Shown here piece by piece: positions 26,629 through 34,553 of a stretch of 64,000 nt of DNA. Numbering within the stretch: the stretch's first letter is position 1; every line of letters begins with the position of its first letter. Origin of the DNA: Nocardia tengchongensis. Lineage in GTDB: Bacteria; Actinomycetota; Actinomycetes; Mycobacteriales; Mycobacteriaceae. The translations under genes and the position numbers were made by a program. The stretch lies in contig NZ_CP074371.1 of assembly GCF_018362975.1 (NCBI RefSeq), positions 124,001-188,000 on the forward strand, given 5' to 3'. Under the pieces are notes generated by a model. That model was not told where the DNA came from. It did not search any database and worked only from the letters and a program-made list of their open reading frames with translations.

Positions 26629-28398
26629 ATGAGTGAATCCCGACCGATTCAAGAGCACCGCTACGACGTCGTCATCGTCGGTGCCGGTGGCGCTGGAATG
26701 CGTGCGGCGATCGAGGCCGGTCCTCGGGTGCGCACCGCCGTCCTGACCAAGCTCTACCCCACCCGTTCTCACACCGGTGCGGCGCAGGGCGGCATGTGCG
26801 CCGCGCTGGCGAACGTGGAAGAGGACAACTGGGAGTGGCACACCTTCGACACCGTCAAGGGTGGTGACTACCTGGTCGACCAGGACGCCGCGGAGATCAT
26901 GGCCAAGGAGGCCATCGACGCCGTGCTCGACCTGGAGAAGATGGGCCTGCCGTTCAACCGCACGCCCGAGGGCAAGATCGACCAGCGTCGCTTCGGCGGT
27001 CACACCCGTGACCACGGCAAGGCCCCGGTTCGCCGCGCGTGCTACGCCGCCGACCGCACCGGTCACATGATCCTGCAGACGCTGTACCAGAACTGCGTCA
27101 AGCACGACGTGGAGTTCTACAACGAGTTCTACGTGCTCGACCTGATCCTGTCCGACGGCCCCAACGGCCCGATCGCGACCGGTGTGGTGGCCTACGAGCT
27201 GGCCACCGGCGAGCTGCACGTGTTCCACGCGAAGTCGATCATCTTCGCCACCGGTGGTTCGGGTCGTATGTACAAGACCACCTCCAACGCCCACACCCTC
27301 ACCGGTGACGGCATGGCGATCGTGTTCCGCAAGGGACTTCCGCTGGAGGACATGGAGTTCCACCAGTTCCACCCGACAGGCCTCGCCGGCCTGGGCATCC
27401 TGATCTCGGAGGCCGTGCGTGGTGAGGGCGGCATTCTGCGTAATGCCTCCGGTGAGCGCTTCATGGAGCGCTACGCGCCGACCATCAAGGACCTGGCGCC
27501 GCGTGACATCGTCGCGCGTTCGATGGTGCTCGAGGTCCGTGAGGGTCGTGGCGCGGGTCCGAACAAGGACTACGTGCTCATCGACGTGACCCACCTCGGT
27601 GAGGACGTGCTGGAGGAGAAGCTCCCCGACATCACCGAGTTCGCCCGCACCTACCTGGGCGTCGACCCGGTCAAGGAGCCGGTGCCGGTCATGCCGACCT
27701 GTCACTACGTGATGGGTGGCATCCCGACCCGTATCCGCGGCGAGGTGCTGCGCAACAACACCGACATCGTCCCGGGCCTGTACGCCGCCGGTGAGTGCGC
27801 TTGTGTCTCCGTGCACGGCGCCAACCGACTGGGCACCAACTCGCTGCTGGACATCAACGTGTTCGGTCGCCGCGCCGGTATCGCCGCCGCCGAGTACGCC
27901 CAGCGTGCCGAGTTCGTGGAGATGCCGGAGAACCCGGCGCAGATGGTGCAGGACTGGCTGGCCGGTCTGCTCAGCGAGCACGGCAACGAGCGCGTCGCCG
28001 ACATCCGCACCGAGCTGCAGAACTCCATGGACGACAAGGCCGGTGTGTACCGCACCGAGGAGAGCCTCAAGTCCATGCTCGAGGAGATCCAGGTCTTCAA
28101 GGAGCGCTACTCGCGGATCTCCGTGCAGGACAAGGGCCGCCGCTACAACAGCGACCTGCTCGAGGCCGTCGAGCTGGGCTTCCTGCTGGAGCTGGCCGAG
28201 GTGACCGTGGCGGGTGCGGTGAACCGCAAGGAGTCCCGTGGCGGCCACGCGCGCGAGGACTACCCGGACCGCGACGACGTCAACTTCATGCGGCACACCA
28301 TGGCCTACAAGACCAGCCCGGAGCTCATCTCCGATATCCGCCTGGACTACAAGCCGGTGGTGCAGACCCGCTACGAGCCGATGGAGCGTAAGTACTGA
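26629..28398 (+). CDS. sdhA: Succinate dehydrogenase flavoprotein subunit
   Basis: A 589-residue catalytic subunit oxidising succinate to fumarate at a covalently bound FAD. VIVGAGGAGMRAA is the FAD motif and SHTGAAQGG carries the histidine that binds FAD. HQFHPTGL and the segment from SVHGANRLGTNSLLD contain substrate-site and FAD residues. MPTCHYVMGGI holds the active-site His. Codon use shifts slightly (more CGT/GGT), consistent with high expression. The TGA overlaps the sdhB start by one base. Confidence 0.96.
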   Translation: MSESRPIQEHRYDVVIVGAGGAGMRAAIEAGPRVRTAVLTKLYPTRSHTGAAQGGMCAALANVEEDNWEWHTFDTVKGGDYLVDQDAAEIMAKEAIDAVLDLEKMGLPFNRTPEGKIDQRRFGGHTRDHGKAPVRRACYAADRTGHMILQTLYQNCVKHDVEFYNEFYVLDLILSDGPNGPIATGVVAYELATGELHVFHAKSIIFATGGSGRMYKTTSNAHTLTGDGMAIVFRKGLPLEDMEFHQFHPTGLAGLGILISEAVRGEGGILRNASGERFMERYAPTIKDLAPRDIVARSMVLEVREGRGAGPNKDYVLIDVTHLGEDVLEEKLPDITEFARTYLGVDPVKEPVPVMPTCHYVMGGIPTRIRGEVLRNNTDIVPGLYAAGECACVSVHGANRLGTNSLLDINVFGRRAGIAAAEYAQRAEFVEMPENPAQMVQDWLAGLLSEHGNERVADIRTELQNSMDDKAGVYRTEESLKSMLEEIQVFKERYSRISVQDKGRRYNSDLLEAVELGFLLELAEVTVAGAVNRKESRGGHAREDYPDRDDVNFMRHTMAYKTSPELISDIRLDYKPVVQTRYEPMERKY

Positions 28399-29165
28399 TG
28401 ACTGCTGTCGCTGAAACGCCGCAGAAGGCGGCTCCGGTGCCGGACGGGTCGACCATGATCACGGTCAAGGTGGCCCGCTTCAATCCCGAGGACGACAAGG
28501 GCAACCACTGGGACGAGTTCAAGGTCCCCGTACTGCCGACCGACCGGTTCCTGAACGTGCTGATCTACATCAAGTCCTACCTGGACGGCACGCTCACCTT
28601 CCGTCGCTCCTGCGCGCACGGCGTGTGCGGCTCCGATGCCATGCGCATCAACGGCGTCAACCGCCTGGCCTGCAAGATCCTCATGAAGGACATGCTGCCC
28701 AAGGGCAGCAAGGAGCTGACGGTCACCGTCGAGCCGATCCGCGGCCTGCCCGTGGAGAAGGACCTCGTCGTCGACATGGAGCCGTTCTTCGACGCGTTCA
28801 AGGCGGTCAAGCCCTACCTGATCACCAAGGGCAACGAGCCGACCTACGAGCGCATCCAGTCCCAGCACGACCGGGCCCGCTTCGATGACACCACCAAGTG
28901 CATCCTGTGCGCCTGCTGCACCACCTCGTGCCCCGTGTACTGGAGCGACGGCAGCTACTTCGGCCCGGCCGCGATCGTGAACGCGCACCGCTTCATCTTC
29001 GACAGCCGTGACGAGGGCGCCCGCGAGCGCCTGGACATCCTCAACGATGTCGAGGGTGTGTGGCGCTGCCGCACCACCTTCAACTGCACCGACGCGTGCC
29101 CCCGTGGCATCGAGGTCACCAAGGCGATCCAGGAAGTCAAGCGCGCCCTGCTCTTCGCCCGCTGA
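28398..29165 (+). CDS. sdhB: Succinate dehydrogenase iron-sulfur subunit
   Basis: A 255-residue electron-transfer subunit. SCAHGVCGSDAM plus a later RLAC form the [2Fe-2S] site. CILCACCTTSCP and CRTTFNCTDACPRGIEV bind the [4Fe-4S] and [3Fe-4S] clusters. ATG 28398 overlaps the sdhA stop, so the two are translationally coupled. A UUCG-loop terminator follows 22 bases after the stop, closing the sdhCDAB operon. Confidence 0.96.
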   Translation: MTAVAETPQKAAPVPDGSTMITVKVARFNPEDDKGNHWDEFKVPVLPTDRFLNVLIYIKSYLDGTLTFRRSCAHGVCGSDAMRINGVNRLACKILMKDMLPKGSKELTVTVEPIRGLPVEKDLVVDMEPFFDAFKAVKPYLITKGNEPTYERIQSQHDRARFDDTTKCILCACCTTSCPVYWSDGSYFGPAAIVNAHRFIFDSRDEGARERLDILNDVEGVWRCRTTFNCTDACPRGIEVTKAIQEVKRALLFAR

Positions 29166-29187
29166 TCACCTGATCCGAAACACCAAG

Positions 29188-29215
29188 GCCGCCCGCATCT
29201 TCGGATGCGGGCGGC
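29188..29215. terminator. UUCG-loop terminator after sdhB
   Basis: A perfect 12-bp stem (GCCGCCCGCATC and complement) with a TTCG loop is followed by TTTGTT. It sits between the stops of sdhB and the convergent padR gene and probably serves both. Confidence 0.88.
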
Positions 29216-29224
29216 TTTGTTCGT

Positions 29225-29842
29225 TCAGGCGGTGGTCTGATTCTGGAACTGGGCCAGGGATTCCCAGGACCAGGTGAGGGTGCCGTCGGCGAGGTCGGCG
29301 AGAACGGCTTCCAGCCAACGCAATTCGGCTTCGGTGACGGCGCGCTGGTATTCGTCCTCGAGCAGGGTGACGCGCGGGAGGCCGAACTGGCGAGCCTGTG
29401 CCATACCCGTGTCGATCTCGTCGAGCGCGGCGCGCACGGCCGCGGCCCGCTTCTCCAGTTCGGCGCGTGCCCCGTCGGGGCCCAGCAGCATCAGGAACGA
29501 CAGTGCCGCAGGGAATTCCGGGAATTCGTTGCGCGGGGTGGCGATCATGTCGTTGATCCAGCCCAGGCAGGCGGTGCGGCCGGCGTCGGTGATCTCGTAG
29601 ACGGTGCGCTCGGGATATTGCTGCTCGCGCCCGGTCTCGCGGACCGCCACCAGTCCGGCGTCCTGCAATCGGGCGATGGTCTTGTACAGCTGCGCCCGCT
29701 GCCCCACGTTGACGACCTTGTCCTTGCCCCACTCCTTGATGCGGCGCTGGACCGCGTAGGGGTGCATCGGTTCCAGGTGCAGGATGCCGAGCACCGCCAT
29801 GGCCAGGGGCGAGCGCTTGAACGAGGCGGACGAGGCTGTCAT
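29225..29842 (-). CDS. PadR family transcriptional regulator
   Basis: A 205-residue regulator. The N-terminal winged helix (MAVLGILHLEPMHPYAVQRRIKEWG ... LYKTIARLQDAGLVAVRETGREQQYPERTVYEITDAG) is typical of PadR, followed by a C-terminal dimerisation helix region. I chose ATG 29842; an in-frame GTG nine bases upstream is possible. It is divergent from a small gene of unknown function, with three ACTAGT palindromes between them, so autorepression and control of that neighbour are likely. The ligand is unknown; PadR proteins commonly sense phenolic or drug-like compounds. Confidence 0.85.
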   Translation of the reverse strand: MTASSASFKRSPLAMAVLGILHLEPMHPYAVQRRIKEWGKDKVVNVGQRAQLYKTIARLQDAGLVAVRETGREQQYPERTVYEITDAGRTACLGWINDMIATPRNEFPEFPAALSFLMLLGPDGARAELEKRAAAVRAALDEIDTGMAQARQFGLPRVTLLEDEYQRAVTEAELRWLEAVLADLADGTLTWSWESLAQFQNQTTA

Positions 29843-29865
29843 GTCAACCACTTTACTAGGTGCCC

Positions 29866-29908
29866 AAAAACTAGTTTCTTCGAACTAGTTGCTTTGACAC
29901 TAGTTTGT
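29866..29908. promoter_or_regulatory. Triple ACTAGT operator region between padR and divergent gene
   Basis: ACTAGT occurs at 29870-29875, 29884-29889 and 29899-29904. Flanks extend the first to the 10-bp palindrome AAACTAGTTT and the second to AACTAGTT. Centre spacings are 14 and 15 bases. The region is AT-rich in a GC-rich genome and lies 24-67 bases upstream of the padR start. Confidence 0.6.
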
Positions 29909-29969
29909 GTGTCACTATTGAGGAGCAGGCGAACCCGACCAGCACCACCGCCCCCGAAGGGACAAGGCC

Positions 29970-30431
29970 ATGAACACCACCGGCACCGTCAAGATCCACA
30001 CCGACCACGAGACCACCAAGCACCTGGGCGACTGGACCGCCGCCGACACCTTCCAGGTGAAGGCCCGCTACGGCAGCGTCGTCATCGACCTGCGCTCGCC
30101 CCGGATCGAAGGCGAGGACGAGATCGTGGTCCACGCCGACCTCGACCACGCCATGGTCAAGCTGCTGGTCCCCGAGGACGCGGTGATCGACCAGTCCGAG
30201 CTGGCCTGGACCGGCCGGGGCCGGGTCAAGGACATGGCCCGCCCGCAGCAGGCCGCCGGCCGCGTCATCCGGCTCACCGGGTCCAGCACCAAGAGCGAAT
30301 TCCGGATTCACCGCGGCGGCATCGCCATCCTGTCGGCCCTGTTCAGCCGCGAGTTCGTCGAGGAGGCCAAGCGCCCCGACCGCGAGACCCGGGTCCCCGC
30401 CCTGCTCGACCCGGCCGGCACTCCCCGCTGA
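29970..30431 (+). CDS. Hypothetical protein divergent from PadR regulator
   Basis: A 153-residue protein I cannot assign. It starts MNTTGTVKIHTDHETTKHLGD after AAGGGACAAGGCC, a good ribosome binding site. The sequence alternates short strands (FQVKARYGSVVIDLRSP, DEIVVHADLDHAMVKLLVP) resembling the right-handed beta repeats of LiaF C-terminal or DUF4097-like domains. No signal peptide or membrane segment is visible. Its shared promoter region with padR makes it the likely PadR target. Confidence 0.65.
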   Translation: MNTTGTVKIHTDHETTKHLGDWTAADTFQVKARYGSVVIDLRSPRIEGEDEIVVHADLDHAMVKLLVPEDAVIDQSELAWTGRGRVKDMARPQQAAGRVIRLTGSSTKSEFRIHRGGIAILSALFSREFVEEAKRPDRETRVPALLDPAGTPR

Positions 30432-30511
30432 CGAACGCGCGTTCGGCCCGGCTGCAAACGGGCCGAATGCCTAGCTGACACCGAATCACTACCCGCACTT
30501 CACGGATAACG

Positions 30512-30550
30512 AGGTGGCCCAGCTGGTCAATATGACCAGCTGGGCCACCT
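30512..30550. terminator. Perfect 18-bp hairpin upstream of phhA
   Basis: AGGTGGCCCAGCTGGTCA pairs with its exact complement across an ATA loop, followed by TTTCGTT. It lies 80 bases after the previous gene and 39 bases before the phhA start, so it is most likely the terminator of the upstream gene. Confidence 0.75.
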
Positions 30551-30589
30551 TTCGTTGTCTGGAGCACCGCGCGGTGCTTGCCTTGAGTC

Positions 30590-31479
30590 ATGTTCACCGA
30601 GGCGCAGCTGTATTCGCCGGTCACCCAGGGGCCGACGGTGATGTGACGGTGCACTTGAGCGACCAGCACCCCGGCGTGCACGACCCCGTGTACCGGAGCC
30701 GCCGCAATGCCATCGCGGCCATGGCTCTGGAGTACCGGCCCGGCGATCCCGTGCCGCGCGTCGACTACACGGCGGCGGAGCAGCAGGTGTGGCGGATCGT
30801 GTCCCGCGAGCTGGCGCGCAAGCGGGAGAAGTACGCGTGCACCGAGGTGATCGAGGCGGCCGAGCGGCTGGGGCTGCCGTCGGATCACGTCCCGCAACTG
30901 GACGAGGTGACCGCGAAACTGGTGCCGCTCACCGGATTCCGCTACGCGCCCGCCGCCGGGCTGGTCCCGTTGCGGGAGTTCTTCGGATCCTTCGCGGACC
31001 GGACCTTCCACTCCACCCAGTACATTCGCCATCACTCCGCGCCGCTGTACACGCCCGAGCCGGACGCCATCCACGAAATCCTGGGCCACGCCAATCAATT
31101 GGCGAGTCCACGGTTCGCCGCCCTCTACGAGACGGCCGGGGCGGCGGTGTCCCGGCTCGAGACCGAGCGGGCGCTGAAGTTCCTGGCCGACGTGTTCTGG
31201 TTCTCGATGGAGTTCGGGGTGTTGCGCGAGCACGGCGAGGTGCGTTGCTACGGAGCCGGATTGCTGTCCTCGTACGGGGAGATCGAGGAGTTCCGCGACG
31301 CCGACCTGCGGCCGCTGGACATCCACGCGATGGGGACCGTCACCTACGACATCACGCACTATCAGCCGGTGCTGTACTGCGCCGAATCCATCACCGAGAT
31401 CGAGGATGTGGTGGGCGGGTTCTTCGAGACCGTGACCGATGAGACGGTGGCGCGGCTGAAGGGCGTGCAGCCGATCTAG
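30590..31479 (+). CDS. phhA: Phenylalanine 4-monooxygenase, possible one-base deletion near the start
   Basis: Pterin-dependent non-haem iron enzyme that converts phenylalanine to tyrosine. The iron ligands are His162 and His167 in HEILGH and Glu208 in FSMEFG, numbered on the restored protein of 296 residues. PLTGFRYAPAAG and FHSTQYIRHHS are family motifs. The natural N-terminus MFTEAQLYSPVTQG begins at ATG 30590 but is out of frame with the rest; one more G in the GGGG run at 30628-30631 joins it to ADGDVTVHLSDQHPG. As sequenced, translation could start only at a GTG near 30645 or in the upstream hairpin. No pterin-recycling gene is adjacent. Confidence 0.85.
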
Positions 31480-32096
31480 AGCGAGGACATCCCGGCTTCG
31501 AGGAACTCGATGACCCGGATGATCTGCTCGGGCGAGAACGGATCGCGGTCGATGAAGGCCGTCATGGCGCCGGTGAGCGCACCCGCGAACGCCAGCACCT
31601 CGAAATCGTCCGGGGCGCGCCCGGTCCAGCGCGCCGCGATCTCGGCGACCATCAGCAGATTGCGCTGGACTTCCTGGGCGACCGCGCCGCGCAGTTCCGG
31701 GACCGAGTAGAGCAATTCGACGCGCTCCTTCTCGAACGCGAACTCCTCGGCGGTGAGCGTGGCGAAGGCGGCCAGGGTGGCCTGCTTGAACGCGGCCAGC
31801 AGGGACAGGTCCTTGGGCTGGGCTTCGATCGCGGCGATCATCAGCGGGTCCAGGTCGTCGGCCAGCGCCACCTGTTCCTTGGACGGGAAGTAGCGGAAGA
31901 AGGTGCTCGGCGAGATCTCGGCGGCCGCGGCAATCTGCTCGACCGTGGTCTCGGCGTAGCCCTGCTCCCGGAAGAGCCGGAACGCCTCCGTGCGGATGGT
32001 CCGGCGGGTGCGTTCCTTCTTCCGTTCACGCAGACCGCCCCCGGCCACGGCTTTCGCCGGGGCCGGAGGCGTCGCGGAGGCAGTCTCAGCCGACAT
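31476..32096 (-). CDS. TetR family transcriptional regulator
   Basis: A 206-residue regulator. The N-terminal helix-turn-helix RRTIRTEAFRLFREQGYAETTVEQIAAAAEISPSTFFRYFPSKEQV is a textbook TetR domain; the rest is a helical ligand-binding domain. ATG 32096 lies inside the end of the upstream MFS gene (11-base overlap), so the pair is translationally linked and the regulator probably controls the exporter. A 19-bp palindrome upstream of the exporter is the candidate operator. It is convergent with phhA, with a four-base overlap of the ends. Confidence 0.88.
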   Translation of the reverse strand: MSAETASATPPAPAKAVAGGGLRERKKERTRRTIRTEAFRLFREQGYAETTVEQIAAAAEISPSTFFRYFPSKEQVALADDLDPLMIAAIEAQPKDLSLLAAFKQATLAAFATLTAEEFAFEKERVELLYSVPELRGAVAQEVQRNLLMVAEIAARWTGRAPDDFEVLAFAGALTGAMTAFIDRDPFSPEQIIRVIEFLEAGMSSL

Positions 32097-33600
32097 GGAC
32101 CGATTGTCCCGCATCGAGATCGGCGGCCACGACCGGATCCTTGCGCCGGATCACGAGCGTGGCCAGCACCGCGGCGGCCACGCAGATGGCGGTGCACACC
32201 CACAGCATCGAGCTCATGCCGTCGATGAACGCGCTCTGCACGTGCGCCAGCAGCGCGGGGTCGCCGAGTTTGCGGGCCACGCCGACACCGGCGTTCACGC
32301 CGTCGGAGATCGGCTCGCGGTCGAAATCGCCCAAGCCCGAACGGTATTGAGTGGACAGGACGGTGCCGAGGATGGCGACGCCGATGGTGCCGCCGGCCTG
32401 CCGGAGGGCTTGCAGCAGCGCCGAGCCGGACCCGGCCCGCTCGGGGGTGAGGTCGTCGGTGGCGGCGCCCATGGCGGCCGGCATCACGAAGCCCATGCCA
32501 ACGCCCAGCAGTACCAGCCCGGTGGCCGCGAACCCGTAGCCGCTGTCCACGGTGATCATCGCGGCCAGCCCGAGACCGGCTGCGAGCAAAGCGAATCCGG
32601 CCACCAGTACCGCCCGCACCCCGACCTTGGGCAGCAGCCGGTCCACCAGCCGCGATCCGACGGCCAGGCCGCCGATGAGCGGCAGCAGGCGCAGCCCGCT
32701 GCCCAGGGTGTCCGCGCCCAGGACCGCCTGGAAGTACTGCGGCATGGTGAAGAACAGGCCGAACATGGCGAAGTTGACCAGGATCATGAAGACGGTGCCC
32801 CACCGGAATCCGGGCTCGGCGAACAGCCCGAGATCGACCAGCGGGTGCGCGGTGCGGCGCTGCCACAGCACGAACGCCGCGCCCAGCGCGACGCCCGCGG
32901 CGATGGCGGTCCAGGCCACCGGGTCGCCCCAGCCTTCCTGGCCGCAGCGGATGAAACCGTAAGTGACGCCGAGCATTCCGGCCGCGGACAGCAGTGCGCC
33001 GGGCAGGTCGATGCGGAAGGCGTTCGCGCTGCTGGATTCCGGCACCAGCAGGGCCACGGCGATGGCGCCGACGATCACCAGCGGCACGTTGAGCAGGAAG
33101 GCCGCGCCCCACCAGTAGTGCTGCAGCAGCCAGCCGCCGACGATCGGGCCCAGCGGCAGGCCGATGGCGGTGGAGGTGATCCAGATGGTGATGGCCCGCT
33201 GCCGCTCCCCCGGTTCCGGGAACAGCGTGGGCAGCACGGCCATGGACAGCGGCATGGTGACGGCCGCGGCCAGGCCGAGCACCACGCGGCCGGCGATGAG
33301 CTGGCCGGAGCTGGTGGCGAAGGCGCACGCGACGGCGGCCACGCCGAACAGCAGCAGGGCTCCGAGCAGGAACTTCTTGCGCCCGTACCGGTCGCCGAGG
33401 GCGCCCGCCGGGAGCATGAAGGCGGCCAGGGCCAGGGTGTACGCGCTGCTGAACCACTGCAGCGCGGAGGTGTCGGCGTGCAGGTCGGTGGCGAGGGTCG
33501 GCAGGGCCACGGTGAGGACGGTGACATCGAGCCCGATGGTCAGCATGGCTATGGCCAGGGCTCCCAGCGCCAGCCAGCGGCGCACTCCATCAGCTTTCAT
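32086..33600 (-). CDS. MFS drug transporter, DHA2 family (14 TM)
   Basis: A 504-residue proton-coupled exporter with about 14 hydrophobic segments. Motif A (GALGDRYGRKK) follows the second segment, LDVTVLTVALPTL is motif D1 of the DHA2 group, and GPIVGGWLL is motif C of antiporters. I chose ATG 33600 (MKADGVRRWLALG); an in-frame ATG at 33615 is an alternative. It is cotranscribed with the TetR gene. The drug or metabolite exported is unknown. Confidence 0.88.
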   Translation of the reverse strand: MKADGVRRWLALGALAIAMLTIGLDVTVLTVALPTLATDLHADTSALQWFSSAYTLALAAFMLPAGALGDRYGRKKFLLGALLLFGVAAVACAFATSSGQLIAGRVVLGLAAAVTMPLSMAVLPTLFPEPGERQRAITIWITSTAIGLPLGPIVGGWLLQHYWWGAAFLLNVPLVIVGAIAVALLVPESSSANAFRIDLPGALLSAAGMLGVTYGFIRCGQEGWGDPVAWTAIAAGVALGAAFVLWQRRTAHPLVDLGLFAEPGFRWGTVFMILVNFAMFGLFFTMPQYFQAVLGADTLGSGLRLLPLIGGLAVGSRLVDRLLPKVGVRAVLVAGFALLAAGLGLAAMITVDSGYGFAATGLVLLGVGMGFVMPAAMGAATDDLTPERAGSGSALLQALRQAGGTIGVAILGTVLSTQYRSGLGDFDREPISDGVNAGVGVARKLGDPALLAHVQSAFIDGMSSMLWVCTAICVAAAVLATLVIRRKDPVVAADLDAGQSVHVG

Positions 33601-33631
33601 GACAGTTCCAATCATTTGAGTGCTTCTCGAT

Positions 33632-33650
33632 AATGAGAGCGTCTCTCATT
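33632..33650. promoter_or_regulatory. Putative TetR operator upstream of the MFS exporter
   Basis: AATGAGAG-CGT-CTCTCATT is a perfect 8-3-8 inverted repeat 31 bases before the exporter start. Weaker symmetry (GTGcTtCTC...GAGAcAC) extends outwards to about 33620-33660. It probably binds the TetR protein encoded downstream of the exporter. Confidence 0.65.
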
Positions 33651-33747
33651 TCGGAGACACTGTCAATTCTTGTCGCGTCATGGGTTCCGGAGCATGAGGC
33701 GTCATGGGTTCGTTTGGGGCCGAATGGGGTGCGTCACCATTCCGCTC

Positions 33748-33767
33748 TTTGGTACTGCAGTCCCAAA
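33748..33767. promoter_or_regulatory. 20-bp near-palindrome upstream of the SnoaL-like gene
   Basis: TTTGGTACTG and CAGTCCCAAA form a dyad with one mismatched pair, about 100 bases ahead of the ATG at 33865. A further perfect palindrome TGTCGCGACA lies at 33772-33781. A 13-base direct repeat GCGTCATGGGTTC occurs upstream at 33675-33687 and 33699-33711. The regulator is unknown. Confidence 0.4.
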
Positions 33768-33864
33768 TACTTGTCGCGACACGAACTCGTCCTGCTGTTA
33801 CCGTCATGCGGTCCGTTTTCGAGATCGACGACCCCCCAAAGGGTCTGGACACGTGAGGCACGAA

Positions 33865-34536
33865 ATGACTGACCAAGCAACCGAATCCGTCGACACCCCT
33901 CTGCACCTGCAGGGCCGCGACGCCGTAATCGCCGCCGCCGCACCGGAGGACTGGCGCGAGGGCGCGCCCGACTACCACCTGAGCAAGGAAGTCATTCCGG
34001 TCGAGCGGAGCACCCAGCACGCGCCGGATTCGTTGGAGCACATCGTCGAAGAGCTCGTGAAGGTCTTCGAGATGGAGGTCTCGCACAAGAAGGACCCCGC
34101 CAAGTGGGTCTCGCTGGTGGCCGAGCACTACCGCGGCCGGGTCAACGGCGGTCAGTGGCAGGACGCCGAGGAGTTCGCGCGCATCGGGTCCTACAACATC
34201 CTGATCGGCGAGAACCCCTTCTACGACGTCGCCGGTGAGGACTTCGAGTCCTCGCACAAGATCTTCCACACCGCCTTCCCCGGCGGCTTCTTCTGGGAGG
34301 TGCTGGAAGTCCTGTCCGGCCCGCCGACCGTCACCTTCAAGTGGCGCCACTGGGGTCGCTACGAGGGCGAGTACAAGGGCCACCAGCCCACCGGCGAGCT
34401 CATCGAGATGACCGGCGTGACCATCGCCAAGGTCTCCGAGGACCTGCGCATCGTCGAGCTCGAGCACTTCTACGACAACAACAAGCTGCTCGGTCCGCTC
34501 GCCCACGGTTGCCCTGTGAACCACACCGCCAACTAG
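33865..34536 (+). CDS. SnoaL-like / NTF2-fold protein of unknown function
   Basis: A 223-residue soluble protein. From about residue 55 on, the pattern of an N-terminal helix, VSLVAEHYRGRVNGGQWQDAEEF, and paired strands near the C-terminus (TVTFKWRHWGRYEG ... VTIAKVSEDLRIVELEHFYDN) fits an NTF2/SnoaL-type ester cyclase fold. A C-terminal CPV follows LLGPLAHG. The start ATG 33865 is preceded by GTGAGGCACGA. No catalytic assignment is possible. It is followed 17 bases later by dacB, so they may share a transcript. Confidence 0.6.
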   Translation: MTDQATESVDTPLHLQGRDAVIAAAAPEDWREGAPDYHLSKEVIPVERSTQHAPDSLEHIVEELVKVFEMEVSHKKDPAKWVSLVAEHYRGRVNGGQWQDAEEFARIGSYNILIGENPFYDVAGEDFESSHKIFHTAFPGGFFWEVLEVLSGPPTVTFKWRHWGRYEGEYKGHQPTGELIEMTGVTIAKVSEDLRIVELEHFYDNNKLLGPLAHGCPVNHTAN

Positions 34537-34553
34537 GCGATAAAGTCGGGCGC

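Noticed and set aside
26605..28296. A 563-codon minus-strand frame opposite sdhA
   Set aside because: It is antisense to a fully conserved sdhA and rich in His/Val/Leu without any domain.
30514..31479. A longer phhA start at 30514
   Set aside because: The added N-terminus is encoded by the perfect hairpin and has no family-like sequence. The natural N-terminus MFTEAQLYSPVT starts at 30590 in another frame, pointing to a one-base deletion.
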